From NCBI GenBank assembly GCA_025451845.1, contig JANWJS010000037.1:124001-188000 (forward strand): DNA of 64,000 nucleotides, written 5' to 3'. A program made the translations under genes and the position numbers. The DNA comes from Steroidobacteraceae bacterium. GTDB lineage: Bacteria; Pseudomonadota; Gammaproteobacteria; Steroidobacterales; Steroidobacteraceae. The stretch's first letter is position 1; each line of letters opens with the position of its first letter. This document shows positions 17,712 through 27,682 of this stretch, in pieces. The notes beneath the pieces were generated by a model, which did no database searches, was not told the origin of the DNA, and worked only from the letters and a program-made list of their open reading frames with translations.

Positions 17712-19343
17712 TCATGAGGCGGTCTGCGCCTCTTCCATCCCGGCGGCCGGATCGGCGCCACTCGATGCCAGAGACTTCAGCCGATCGGCGCACGCCTGCG
17801 CGCTTGGCGCGCTCAGCCCGCTCTTGAGGGCCAGATGCAGGATGACGAGGCTGAAGGCCGCGAGAATCCACATCCCGGTAAAGAAGCCGAGCCTGCCTTG
17901 GCCGCCCATGCTGGCCGGACCGAAGTAGCTCACGATCCATATGCCCGCCAGATACGGGGCGACCCACCACGCCTGTCGCCAGCCCAGCTCGCTTGCCGGC
18001 TTGCGGACGATGAAATACCACGAGAGATAGACGACGGCATAGGCGAGCACGGCACCCAACATCCACTCGACCACCTCATAACCTGTCCAATAAATGATCC
18101 AGTTGGACGTGATGAACGTCACGGTTGCGAGCAGACCTGCCGCGCGCAGGCGAAACGGGCGGGGTGTTTGCGGCAGGACCGCGCGCAGGTGAAGCAAGGT
18201 CACGGGTGCCATGGCATAAGCCAGCACCATGATGAGCGAATCGGCGGATACGAGCTTCTGCCATGAGGGGAATGGAAAGAAGAAGACCACACCCACGGCA
18301 TAGGTGACGACGAGGCCGACCCACGGCACGCCGTGGCGGTTCAGGCGTACGACGTACTCCGGGGCACTGCCCATCTCGCCGGCAGCCATGATAATGCGCG
18401 GACTCGCGGTGACATAGATGAACGCCGTGCCCAGGGGCGACACGAAGGCGTCGGCGTACAGCACGACAGCCCACCAGAGCGCCCCCACACCGATGGCGAT
18501 GGCGGCGAGCGGCCCAAACATGCCGGTGAAGTGCAGGTGCTGCCAGCCGCCGCTGATGTCGCGCGGATCGAGTGCCGTGATAAACGAAACCTGCAAACCC
18601 ACATAGATCAGCATGCCGACCAGCACCGAGCCGATGAGCGCCAGGGGGATGTAGCGGCTGGGGTTGCGTGTCTCTCCCGCCAGGGAGATGGCCTGCTGGA
18701 AACCGAGGAAACTGAATACGATACCGGCCGTGGCCACGGCCGTGAAGACGCCGCTTGCCGGTACGCTGGCGGTCTGTGCCGCCATGTTGGCCGGATGGAA
18801 CGAATAGGCCATCAGGACGAAAATCGTTGCGATGGGGATGACCAGCTTCCACCAGGTGGCCACGCTGTTGATGGCAAGGACCCAGCGCACGGCCATGAAA
18901 TTGACGAGGACGACGGCCGCCAGGAGCAGCACGGCCCAGATCATGCCGACTTCGGTCAAGAGCCCGGTCCCCGGATAGATCAGCCCGGGCAGGTAGTTGT
19001 TGGTGTAGGTGAGCACCCCGGTCACCTCGATGGGAGGCACCAACACGAACGCGAGGAACAGGATCCAGCTCCAGATCCTGCCGGCCAAATCGCCATGACT
19101 CACGTGCGTCATGTGCACCATCGCCCCGGAATTGGGAAACATGGTCGCCAGTTCGGCAAACACGAAGGCCAGCAGCAGGATGGCGGCCGCCCCGATCATC
19201 CACGAAAAGACGCTCCAGGGCCCCGCCAGCACGGCAGCGTGCAGCGCACCGAACAGCCAGCCGGAACCGATGATGCTGCCCAGACTGGCGTATAGAAGCC
19301 CGATCACACCCACGTCACGCCTGAGTTTCGCCGGTCCCGCCAT
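17712..19343 (-). CDS. APC-family amino acid permease
   Basis: 543 aa; VGVIGLLYASLGSIIGSGWLFGALHAA, multi-TM. Confidence 0.85.
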   Translation of the reverse strand: MAGPAKLRRDVGVIGLLYASLGSIIGSGWLFGALHAAVLAGPWSVFSWMIGAAAILLLAFVFAELATMFPNSGAMVHMTHVSHGDLAGRIWSWILFLAFVLVPPIEVTGVLTYTNNYLPGLIYPGTGLLTEVGMIWAVLLLAAVVLVNFMAVRWVLAINSVATWWKLVIPIATIFVLMAYSFHPANMAAQTASVPASGVFTAVATAGIVFSFLGFQQAISLAGETRNPSRYIPLALIGSVLVGMLIYVGLQVSFITALDPRDISGGWQHLHFTGMFGPLAAIAIGVGALWWAVVLYADAFVSPLGTAFIYVTASPRIIMAAGEMGSAPEYVVRLNRHGVPWVGLVVTYAVGVVFFFPFPSWQKLVSADSLIMVLAYAMAPVTLLHLRAVLPQTPRPFRLRAAGLLATVTFITSNWIIYWTGYEVVEWMLGAVLAYAVVYLSWYFIVRKPASELGWRQAWWVAPYLAGIWIVSYFGPASMGGQGRLGFFTGMWILAAFSLVILHLALKSGLSAPSAQACADRLKSLASSGADPAAGMEEAQTAS

Positions 19344-19790
19344 CGGTCATCTCCCGTCTGCATGCGCCAATCGGAGTACGAGCCCGGGCCCAGGTTCCAA
19401 AGGGCCGGTCCAGCAGAAGAATACAGCGAAACCCCGATGAATATCCGGGCCCTCAGCCCGGGCGGGCGACTTTTGCGATAAATCCGGCCGGTGCGGGCGG
19501 CGCTCCCGGCCCCCTAATCCGCGGGGAGCAGTCCGGCGACGCGCGCCCGATCGACGAATCTGGCAGGCTGCTCCGCCGCACTCGTTCCGACCGGCAGGCC
19601 CGGCGCGGCAGATGCTCGTGATCACCCGGCAAACCCTCCGCTACGGCCCTCGATATCCCAAGCCAGAATCAATCGCCGGACATCGCCAGAGAACTACGCA
19701 TGATGCGCGTCGGATCACGACGCATCCTCAAGACGGAAAATCATGCAAACAAACACTCATCCTCTTGCGATCCTCTGCAGAGGCCATAAA

Positions 19791-20129
19791 ATGACTCTCA
19801 TGCGCCAGCGCGATTTCCAACATCACACCTACGCCGATTACCTCTTTTGGTCTGACACCAGCGGCAACGAGCTGATAGACGGTGTCGCCTATGTCAGAGA
19901 CCCGCCTTCGCCTTCTGCATTACACCAGGTATTCGTCGCCGAGCTCTGTCTCCAAATAGGCAATTTGCTCCGGGGCAAACCGAGTCGTGTCTACATCGCC
20001 CCTCTCGACGTCCGCTTACCGAAGGATGGCAGCGCCGATGATCAGATCGACACCGTAGTGCAACCCGATGTCTTCAGCGCCCGCGACCTGCGAAGGCTCG
20101 TCGATTGGGACAGCCTGCCGGCCACGTAA
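19791..20129 (+). pseudogene. truncated Uma2-family (DUF820) restriction-endonuclease-fold protein
   Basis: HTYADYLFWSDTSGNELIDGVAYV...APLDVRLPKDGSADDQIDTVVQPDV then early stop; C-terminal half with catalytic APDLVVEVLSP-type block absent. Confidence 0.65.
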
Positions 20130-20233
20130 GTCCTGAGCACCTGCAGGTCAGCAACGGGCGCCAACGCCCCAAGTACGCGCCACAACGCGACGCGTACCGC
20201 CGTGTTGTCCGGTTCGGACAGTAACGTCGCGCA

Positions 20234-20584
20234 TCAGGCGTGCGGCAGCGGCGCGTTGACACCGACCTGACGCCCATCGGGATCCGCGAGCAGCATCTGC
20301 AGAGCGGGCCAGTGCTGCTTCTCGAACGCGTGTATCACAGTCCCACTGGACGGCGGGGTGAACTGCTCTGCATCCTCTACCGCTATTGCCGGCACGATTT
20401 GCAGCGCATGTGCCTGCGGCCGCTCGGCGATGAAGAGATAGGGGCCGCCGGCCGGATGGCGCAGCCTACCCGAGTGATGATCCGTCTCGAACTCGAGCTC
20501 ATATCCGAGGCTTTTCCAGAACGCGACGGTCTTGCCCCAGTTGTGAGTCTCGATCAACCAACCTTCTATGCCTTCAGTCTTCAT
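20234..20584 (-). CDS. VOC/glyoxalase-superfamily protein
   Basis: [47 protein letters not shown]. Confidence 0.7.
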   Translation of the reverse strand: MKTEGIEGWLIETHNWGKTVAFWKSLGYELEFETDHHSGRLRHPAGGPYLFIAERPQAHALQIVPAIAVEDAEQFTPPSSGTVIHAFEKQHWPALQMLLADPDGRQVGVNAPLPHA

Positions 20585-20742
20585 GCTTTCCTCCGGCTCC
20601 TTCGCTGCGCATCGAGATACGCGCGCAAGGCCGCCGCCACGATGGCAGACAGCGACTGCTCGGTCTCGACGGCATGATGCTTGACCTCCCGAATCATCTC
20701 GGTCGGCAAATACACATTGAATTGCTTGACGTCGCCGGGCAC
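20581..20742 (-). CDS. small ribbon-helix-helix (CopG-like) DNA-binding protein, GTG start
   Basis: Hand translation: (V/M)[56 protein letters not shown] overlap with VOC gene; missed by the ORF track because of length. Confidence 0.7.
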   Translation of the reverse strand: MPGDVKQFNVYLPTEMIREVKHHAVETEQSLSAIVAAALRAYLDAQRRSRRKA

Positions 20743-20767
20743 ACTAGGATGCTATCATCCTAGCGTG
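20740..20767. promoter_or_regulatory. inverted repeat, candidate RHH autoregulatory operator
   Basis: CACaCTAGGATG-ctat-CATCCTAGcGTG (12-bp arms, one mismatch) overlapping the RHH GTG start. Confidence 0.55.
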
Positions 20768-20952
20768 GAAGCCGTCAATCTGCTGCCGGCGAGCGCGGGT
20801 GTCAGCTCAAGGGACGGAATCGCATCGCGGCCGGCCGCCCGACCGCTCCGGGACATCCGCTGCCGGCCGTGCGGCTGATGATCTATTGAGGGTTCAACGA
20901 GAGGCACGCCTCCCGGTTGACTGCGAGCAACCTGTGGACCGTTGCGTTCCTG

Positions 20953-23232
20953 TCAAGGTTGGAAGTAATAGCTTCCCTTCAGAAAGAAGGTGCGCTGCTG
21001 GGGTATGAGCTGCTTATCGGCGGTCTCCTGATACCCTTCAGAGCTGCCGGCGTAGAAAACCGTCCAGGGGTTGATCTGATAGCCGATCAACCACTGCGTG
21101 GCGAGGGTGCCGGTACGGGGTGGAGGGGCCTGAGGGTACAGCCTCGTGTTATTACGGACATCCTGCCCCTGTCCGATGACATCCGCGAACAGGCGCGAGG
21201 TGAAATACCAGGCGACACGCAGATCGTAGACGTTTGCGGTGAAGAGCCGCGTCCCTGAGAGGCTGAGCTGTTCGTAGTCGTCCACTACGTTTATTTTGAG
21301 GTGTCTTCCGGGCTGGATATAAAGCGTGGTATTGACGGACAACAGCCCGGTCTTTCGTACGCCGAGGTAGTCCACGCCGTCACCCCCGACGACATCGACT
21401 TCTCCGTTCAGCCAACTAACCGGCTGAACGGTAGTATCCATTTCATACTGGTCGAGCGTAAAAGTCTTCCCCTGGTAATACTGCCGATCGCGCGTCGCAT
21501 AGACGAAAACCTGCGCCTGGTAGTTGGCGTGCAGTACGGTGTACAGCTTGACCTTGCGGTCGAGGTTGGCGCCCCCGTCCGTTGCCCGGGTCCAGTTTGA
21601 AATGGTGCCGAACCCGAAATTCTGCCACCAGTCATCATCCGGGGCATAGAAGTCGTATTCCCCCAGGAAGGCTCCCTGGTCATAGCCGACCTGCGGCAGA
21701 TACCCCAGGTCTGCTCGGAATCCCTCGGCGACATGGCTCAAGTTGAGCTCGAAGTTGTAATTGTGGCGGTTGCGGGCATAGTCGAGAGTCCAAAGATCGC
21801 CCTTGGCGGTACCCGGGGAGAACCCGAATGCGCTCGCTACCGCTTGCGGATAGTCCGTATTCGAAGCGCCTACGAGAGCGGTCAGGACATCGCTCGGATC
21901 GATCTGCCAATTGCCATCGGCAGCGTAGAGACCATTGTGGTACCCGCCACCGTCGCGGTCGGACGCGTAGACCCCGAAAGCGGACGCACCCACATCGCGT
22001 CGGTAACGCAGCAGCTCGTCACGGGTGCTGAAGTCGAACGATTGGCTGCTCGAGCTCTGCTGCCCGGGAAGCACGATGCTCGTAGCAGTGTCTTCGGTGG
22101 CCAGGCCGCCGATCTCATTGGCACCCACCTGACCGACGAGCTTCGTTGCGAAGCGCGGGTCCGTGATCGCCAGGGTGTCCACCAGCGTCCCCGAGGGCTG
22201 AAACGCGTCCGTGCTGAAGCGCAGGCTCGGAGTATTGAATACCTGGGTTCCCTGCTCGAAGAATGGACGATTCTCATGATAGAAGAGCGCGAACTGCCGG
22301 TTGGCGCTGAGCTGCAGCACATCGGGCGCGACCTGGGAGAAGTTAGGTTCCACCGTCGCGGACCATTCCAGATCGGGACGCAGGACCCAGCGCGCATCGA
22401 GGCTGGCCTTCAGGTTCGGTGATCCCTGCCGGAGTCCTTCAGTGTCACCTCGTTTCGAGTCGGTACGAATCACGGTGATCGCGGGGATCAGCTGGAAATC
22501 GGCCGAGCTCGCCTTGATGGGCGCCGCCGTGCTCACGGGCAGCATGCTGCACAGAGTACAGTTGCTGTCGTAGTTCAGCGGCTGGCTGAACAGCTGGTGG
22601 CGGATGTTACGCGGCCAGTTACGGAAGAATATGAGTCCCCAGCGCTGGGGAGCCGCGCTGTGCGGGAACTTGATGGAGGCAAGGGGTATTCTCATGACCA
22701 CCCGATAGCCGCGGGGGGTACGGGAGGCGTTGCAGCTCCACACCGCGTCCCACGATGAGTATTCGTTGTTCTGCTGCCGGAATGCGTCCCACTCCGTGCC
22801 CCCGGCCGTGCACATGAACTCGTACGCCCATTGCGTGTCGTTGAAAGGGCTCAGGAACACGCCGATGTAATCATCGGCGTAGCTGGCCATATCATCATGC
22901 TCGCGGTAGCGCAAGCCGATATCACCGGGGTGCGGGTCCTGGGCCTGGAAACGGACCCATAGAGCATCCGCGGTATAGCCTGCATCGACCTGCGTCGCTA
23001 CCGGCGCCGCAGTGTTGTGCCCCGGATTGATCTCATAGGCTATGGAGAAGTGCTCGGCGTGCTGCCAGGCGGCCGCAGCTGGCTTGCCGTTCTTCGCCAA
23101 CCAGGGCGTGAGATCGGGCATGACCGGCGTGGCGGCTTCGCCGGACGCCGCCAGCGCCGGCCGGGGCATTCCCGCGGCCACCATGAACATCCCGAGGAGC
23201 GCGAGCTCGAAGAGGCGCCGTGCCGGCATCAC
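20953..23232 (-). CDS. DUF5916-type protein with N-terminal CBM9-like domain (outer-membrane-like beta-barrel)
   Basis: 759 aa; signal peptide; DALWVRFQAQDPHP...DDYIGVFLSPFNDTQWAYEFMC, YRVVMRIPLASIKFP, WGLIFFRNWPR. Confidence 0.7.
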   Translation of the reverse strand: MMPARRLFELALLGMFMVAAGMPRPALAASGEAATPVMPDLTPWLAKNGKPAAAAWQHAEHFSIAYEINPGHNTAAPVATQVDAGYTADALWVRFQAQDPHPGDIGLRYREHDDMASYADDYIGVFLSPFNDTQWAYEFMCTAGGTEWDAFRQQNNEYSSWDAVWSCNASRTPRGYRVVMRIPLASIKFPHSAAPQRWGLIFFRNWPRNIRHQLFSQPLNYDSNCTLCSMLPVSTAAPIKASSADFQLIPAITVIRTDSKRGDTEGLRQGSPNLKASLDARWVLRPDLEWSATVEPNFSQVAPDVLQLSANRQFALFYHENRPFFEQGTQVFNTPSLRFSTDAFQPSGTLVDTLAITDPRFATKLVGQVGANEIGGLATEDTATSIVLPGQQSSSSQSFDFSTRDELLRYRRDVGASAFGVYASDRDGGGYHNGLYAADGNWQIDPSDVLTALVGASNTDYPQAVASAFGFSPGTAKGDLWTLDYARNRHNYNFELNLSHVAEGFRADLGYLPQVGYDQGAFLGEYDFYAPDDDWWQNFGFGTISNWTRATDGGANLDRKVKLYTVLHANYQAQVFVYATRDRQYYQGKTFTLDQYEMDTTVQPVSWLNGEVDVVGGDGVDYLGVRKTGLLSVNTTLYIQPGRHLKINVVDDYEQLSLSGTRLFTANVYDLRVAWYFTSRLFADVIGQGQDVRNNTRLYPQAPPPRTGTLATQWLIGYQINPWTVFYAGSSEGYQETADKQLIPQQRTFFLKGSYYFQP

Positions 23233-23336
23233 CGATTCACCATTGAGTTCATTCCCATCGTTTACGGGATTAGACTTCTGCTCCGCTCGATCGGTTTAAA
23301 CCGGCGTACTTCGCGACATCCCGGGGGGGGACTCCG

Positions 23337-25169
23337 ATGATTCGTGCAAAAGCCCTCGCGCTTGCGCTTGCCCTGGCGCCGTTCGCACCCATAGCCTTCG
23401 CAGCACCGCCCGATCCGGCGCAGGTAGGCCCCGGCTACGACGTCGAGATGAGCCGCTTGATCCCCATGCGGGACGGCGTGAAGCTGGAAGCTTGGATCTT
23501 CAAGCCGTCACACCTGGCATTGAAGGCGCCCGCGGTCCTGGAGCTGACGCAATACGATATCGACGGCGGGCGCGATCAGGACTTCAAGGCGTTCGTGCAG
23601 CGCGGCTATGTGTTCGTGCAGGTGGAAGTGCGGGCACGGGGCCGCTCCGGTGGCGAGAAGAGCGACAACATCGGCCTGCAGGTCGGGCGCGACGGCCACG
23701 ATGCGGTGGAATGGATCGCCGCGCAACCCTGGAGCGACGGGCATGTCTTCATGTATGGCGGCTCGTTCGTAGGCATGACGCAGTGGCGCACGGCGGCGCA
23801 ACTCCCGCCGCATCTCTCGGGAATCGCGCCTTACGTACCCATCTATCCCGGCTGGGACGTGCCCAACACGAACGGAATACCGCAAGCGTGGTCCGCAGTG
23901 ATCATGGGTTACGTCTCCGGCCGTACGCTGAATGACGATTTCATCCGTAGCGGCTACTGGCAGCAGAAGATGCTGGAGCATTACGCACGGCAAGCACCAT
24001 TCCGCAGGCTCGACGATGACATCGGCATCGCCCAGGACGACTGGTGGATGGAAGACCGCCGCGGCCGAAAACTATCCTTCATGAAGATGTGGCTCGATCA
24101 CGTGGGCGACGAGGCCTTCAATCTCGGCGCGGAGCCGAAGCCCGCGGAATTCGCCAGGATGAATTTTCCGGTGCTGACGGCGACCGGCTTCTTCGATGAC
24201 GATCAGCCGGGTGCGCTGCGCTACTACCGGCGGTTCCTGCGCCATGCCTCGGCCAAAGAGGCCGCTGACATTCTGCTCGTCATTGGACCCTGGGATCATC
24301 TGGGCACGCAGCATCCGCAAAAACTGATCGAGGGTCTGTCGATTCCCGACGCGGCCGTACTGGACATGAACAAGCTCCATGCCGACTGGTACGACTGGGT
24401 GCTGGGCCGCGGTCCGCGGCCTGCGCTGCTGCACGATCGCGTGACCTATTACATGATGGGCGCTAACGCGTGGCGCTCTGCGCACTCGCTTGACGGCGCT
24501 TCATCCGGTCAGAGTCTCGCGCTCTATCTCGAAGACCCCGCCGGTACGCCCAAGGACATCTTCCATTCCGGCGCCCTTTCACAGTTCAAACCTGCCGCGG
24601 AACCGCCGGCCAGCGTCGTCGACGATCCGCGCACCTTGCCGGAGCTGGCGGTTGCGCAGTATGCCGCCGACGAGGACCTGCTCAGTCAGTTCCGCGCCTA
24701 CGAGAAAGACGCACGGGTTTTCCATTCCGCGCCCTTGCCGCAAAGCATGGAGCTGGCGGGTCAGATGCGCCTGAACCTCATCGCACAGGCGGACACGCCC
24801 GACTTCGACTTGTGGGCGCAAGTGCAGATGGTCAGACCCGACGGCTCCGCCGTCACGCTCGGACAGGATATCCGGCGCGCCCGCTACCGCGACGGCTTCT
24901 TCAAGCAGGAGCTCTTGCAGCCGGGTCAGGCGGTCACGATCCCATTCACCTTCAACTGGATGGCATGGCGCGTTCCCGCCGGTGCACGCATCCGCCTCGT
25001 TCTGATGCCGCTCAATTCGCCGGACTACCAGAAGAATTACAACACCGGCGGCCGCATCGGTTACGAAGATCCTCAGAGCGCGCGCGTGGCGCACATCAAG
25101 CTGTTCCACGACGGTCGCCGTGCCAGCGTTCTCTTGCTGCCGCTGGCCGCTCCGACCCGCACGGATTAA
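23337..25169 (+). CDS. CocE/NonD family hydrolase (X-Pro dipeptidyl-peptidase-like)
   Basis: Signal peptide; MRDGVKLEAWIFKP, GHDAVEWIAAQPWSDGHVFMYGGSFVGMTQW, C-terminal jelly-roll. Confidence 0.88.
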   Translation: MIRAKALALALALAPFAPIAFAAPPDPAQVGPGYDVEMSRLIPMRDGVKLEAWIFKPSHLALKAPAVLELTQYDIDGGRDQDFKAFVQRGYVFVQVEVRARGRSGGEKSDNIGLQVGRDGHDAVEWIAAQPWSDGHVFMYGGSFVGMTQWRTAAQLPPHLSGIAPYVPIYPGWDVPNTNGIPQAWSAVIMGYVSGRTLNDDFIRSGYWQQKMLEHYARQAPFRRLDDDIGIAQDDWWMEDRRGRKLSFMKMWLDHVGDEAFNLGAEPKPAEFARMNFPVLTATGFFDDDQPGALRYYRRFLRHASAKEAADILLVIGPWDHLGTQHPQKLIEGLSIPDAAVLDMNKLHADWYDWVLGRGPRPALLHDRVTYYMMGANAWRSAHSLDGASSGQSLALYLEDPAGTPKDIFHSGALSQFKPAAEPPASVVDDPRTLPELAVAQYAADEDLLSQFRAYEKDARVFHSAPLPQSMELAGQMRLNLIAQADTPDFDLWAQVQMVRPDGSAVTLGQDIRRARYRDGFFKQELLQPGQAVTIPFTFNWMAWRVPAGARIRLVLMPLNSPDYQKNYNTGGRIGYEDPQSARVAHIKLFHDGRRASVLLLPLAAPTRTD

Positions 25170-25247
25170 CTCTTCGTAATCTCGTGCACGCCTATCCTCA
25201 CCGGCCGTTAGGGCGCTCTAAATCATCGCTGAATAGGGAGCCTCCCG

Positions 25248-26168
25248 ATGCCTGGTCCGACCTGGACGCGTCTCGCCTCGATCGAAGTCATCGCAATTGC
25301 TGCGGCCACCATCCTCCTTTCCGCCTGCGCGGCCCAGGTGCGGGTAGCGGCGCCGGTCCCGGAGGCCGTGGTCGGCGTGGATGTCGCGCCGCCTCCACTG
25401 CCGGTATACGTGCAGCCCCCCTGCCCGATGGCCGGGTGGATGTGGACACCCGGCTATTGGGGGTGGGCATCCGCGGGCTACTACTGGGTGCCGGGCACCT
25501 GGGTAGCGCCGCCGCGGATCGGGGTGCTCTGGACCCCCGGATATTGGGGTTTTGTCGGCAGGTCTTACGTCTGGCACGCCGGGTACTGGGGCCCGCACGT
25601 CGGATTCTACGGCGGAGTGCATTACGGCTTCGGCTATACCGGCGTCGGATTCGCGGGTGGACGCTGGGTCGGCGGCGCATTCGCCTACAACCGTAGTGTC
25701 ACGAATGTCAACATGACGGTCGTTCACAATACCTACAACGAGACCGTCGTCAACAATGTCAATGTGACGCGGGTGAGCTATAACGGCGGCACCGGTGGGC
25801 TCAGGACAATGCCGACCGCCCAGGATCGCGTTGCTGAGCGGGACCGGCACATCCAGCCGACCCCGCTACAGCGGCAGCATGTGCAGCAAGCACGGCGCAA
25901 TCCTGAACTGATGGCGAGCGCCAACCACGGGCACCCGGCGATCGCCGCGACATCCCGGCCAGGTGCGTTCAAGGGGTCGGGCCTCGTCCGTGCCCGCGGC
26001 GCCAACGGACGTGCGAACGGCCGCCCCGCCATGGCTGGTCAGCACATGAATCCGAGGCATGCCTCCCAGGCGAGGCACGGGGCACGCAGGCCGGCGGCCC
26101 AGCGCCCCAGGCCGCGGAAGCACGCGCCCGCGCGCCGAAACCAAATGCGCAGGTCTCAGAAGCATTGA
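25248..26168 (+). CDS. YXWGXW-repeat lipoprotein-like protein
   Basis: WTPGYWGWASAGYYWVPGTWV...LWTPGYWGF...WHAGYWGPHVGFYGG; LLSAC lipobox. Confidence 0.8.
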   Translation: MPGPTWTRLASIEVIAIAAATILLSACAAQVRVAAPVPEAVVGVDVAPPPLPVYVQPPCPMAGWMWTPGYWGWASAGYYWVPGTWVAPPRIGVLWTPGYWGFVGRSYVWHAGYWGPHVGFYGGVHYGFGYTGVGFAGGRWVGGAFAYNRSVTNVNMTVVHNTYNETVVNNVNVTRVSYNGGTGGLRTMPTAQDRVAERDRHIQPTPLQRQHVQQARRNPELMASANHGHPAIAATSRPGAFKGSGLVRARGANGRANGRPAMAGQHMNPRHASQARHGARRPAAQRPRPRKHAPARRNQMRRSQKH

Positions 26169-26301
26169 GCGCGGTGCCCGCAATCGAAGTCCGCCCACCG
26201 CGGTGACAGGGAATCACTCGGTCGGGCGGACTTGAGCTCACCGCCACTCCCGGCGAGACTGTGCCGGACCCGCGTTGCGGTCGTCTACGGTCCACCGACG
26301 C

Positions 26302-27018
26302 ATGCTCCTGGAACACATCCACTACTTCGCCGGCATCGTATTCATCGCGGTAGCAGCGCTGCTGCCGATCATCGATCCCTTCGCCGGAGCTCCCATCTAC
26401 CTCGCCATGACCTCGGGGCTGTCGCCGGAGGAGCGGGCCCGCACCGCGAAGCTCGTGGCGCTCAACAGCTTCGTGCTGCTGCTCGCATCCATCCTGATCG
26501 GCGCCTACGTTCTCGATTTCTTCGGGGTCTCCATTCCCGCCGTGCAGGTCGCGGGGGGCATCGTCGTCTGTGCGCTTGCGTGGTCGCTGCTCAATGGCCC
26601 GACCACGCCGGAAGTCTCCGCAGCGGCCACGCCGGCTCCGGACAGCCTCACCCAACGCGCCTTCTATCCCCTCACCATGCCGCTTACCGTCGGTCCCGGA
26701 TCGATATCCGTCGCGATCACTCTGGGCGCCAACCCGCCACGGGATCTGCGGGCGCTCTTGACCACGACTCTGGCTCACGTGGTCGGCGTGTTGATCACCG
26801 TCCTCGCAATTTACCTCTGCTATCGATATGCCGACCGGCTCGTAAGCCGGCTCGGAAAAACCGGTACCCAAATCATGATCCGGCTGACGGCATTCATCCT
26901 ACTGGCCATCGGCACCCAGATCATCTGGAACGGAGCGCGCACGATGCTCGATGGTGTAATCCATTCGGGCACCCCCACCACGCCTTCCATGTCCGTGCCG
27001 GCAGCGAGCGAGCGCTAG
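26302..27018 (+). CDS. MarC-family membrane protein
   Basis: ALLPIIDPFAGAPIYLAMTSGLSPEERARTAKLVALNSF; FYPLTMPLTVGPGSISVAITLGA. Confidence 0.85.
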   Translation: MLLEHIHYFAGIVFIAVAALLPIIDPFAGAPIYLAMTSGLSPEERARTAKLVALNSFVLLLASILIGAYVLDFFGVSIPAVQVAGGIVVCALAWSLLNGPTTPEVSAAATPAPDSLTQRAFYPLTMPLTVGPGSISVAITLGANPPRDLRALLTTTLAHVVGVLITVLAIYLCYRYADRLVSRLGKTGTQIMIRLTAFILLAIGTQIIWNGARTMLDGVIHSGTPTTPSMSVPAASER

Positions 27019-27641
27019 GGTTCGGCCGCTATGCCTCCCGGCGGCGGCAGAGCGCGTTGGGACGTCTCGGTGTGGTGACTCAGCTCGACGCCCGCATCCT
27101 CCGCGATAGTCTTGAAGTTCAGGTCTTTTTCGAGTGTCATCGCCGCAGCGGCTGACGAGACGTCGGTCGCCATGTCGGTGAATTGGAAGTCATCCAGATT
27201 GGTCACGGCATAAGCCGTCACGCTGGAGCCCGTTCCCACGATGAAGAAGGACAGGTTGCCCGGGCCTTGGAACGTCCTCTGAAATGGATGCTCGAGATCC
27301 CGCGGCGCAAGCGTCGCACGTGCTTGCGCAGTGAGCGGCGCGAGCAGAGCGGCGAGTGCTTTCTCGTCCGACACGCTGGCTTGCGCCTTGTACAACCGGT
27401 TGCCGCGATCCGTCGCATCGGCAGGTATCCACGAATCCGCTTGGGTGTCCTGGCATTCCAGCCAGGTCCAGACGTACTGGCTCACTTTCCTCGCGCGATC
27501 GGCTTTTTTCGGAAGCTCCTTCTTGCACGGCTCGGCCTGGAAGAATGCCTCCGATTCATCACATCGAGTGCTGGCCGCCTGGCCGGTGTGCTTGTCGGCG
27601 GCCAGGTGCATGCACGCGTACAGCAGGTATAAATGCAGCAT
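27015..27641 (-). CDS. hypothetical protein
   Basis: Start MLHLYLLYACMHLAA (alternative ATG 27683, TGATG-coupled to mltA); four conserved-looking Cys. Confidence 0.55.
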   Translation of the reverse strand: MLHLYLLYACMHLAADKHTGQAASTRCDESEAFFQAEPCKKELPKKADRARKVSQYVWTWLECQDTQADSWIPADATDRGNRLYKAQASVSDEKALAALLAPLTAQARATLAPRDLEHPFQRTFQGPGNLSFFIVGTGSSVTAYAVTNLDDFQFTDMATDVSSAAAAMTLEKDLNFKTIAEDAGVELSHHTETSQRALPPPGGIAAEP

Positions 27642-27682
27642 GTTTTTTGTCGCCTCTAGTTGGAATGGACACGACGGCCCCA

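Noticed and set aside
20581-20742. RHH protein as antitoxin of a classical toxin-antitoxin pair
   Set aside because: The partner gene is VOC-like, not RelE/PIN/other known toxin; reported only as a TA-like architecture.
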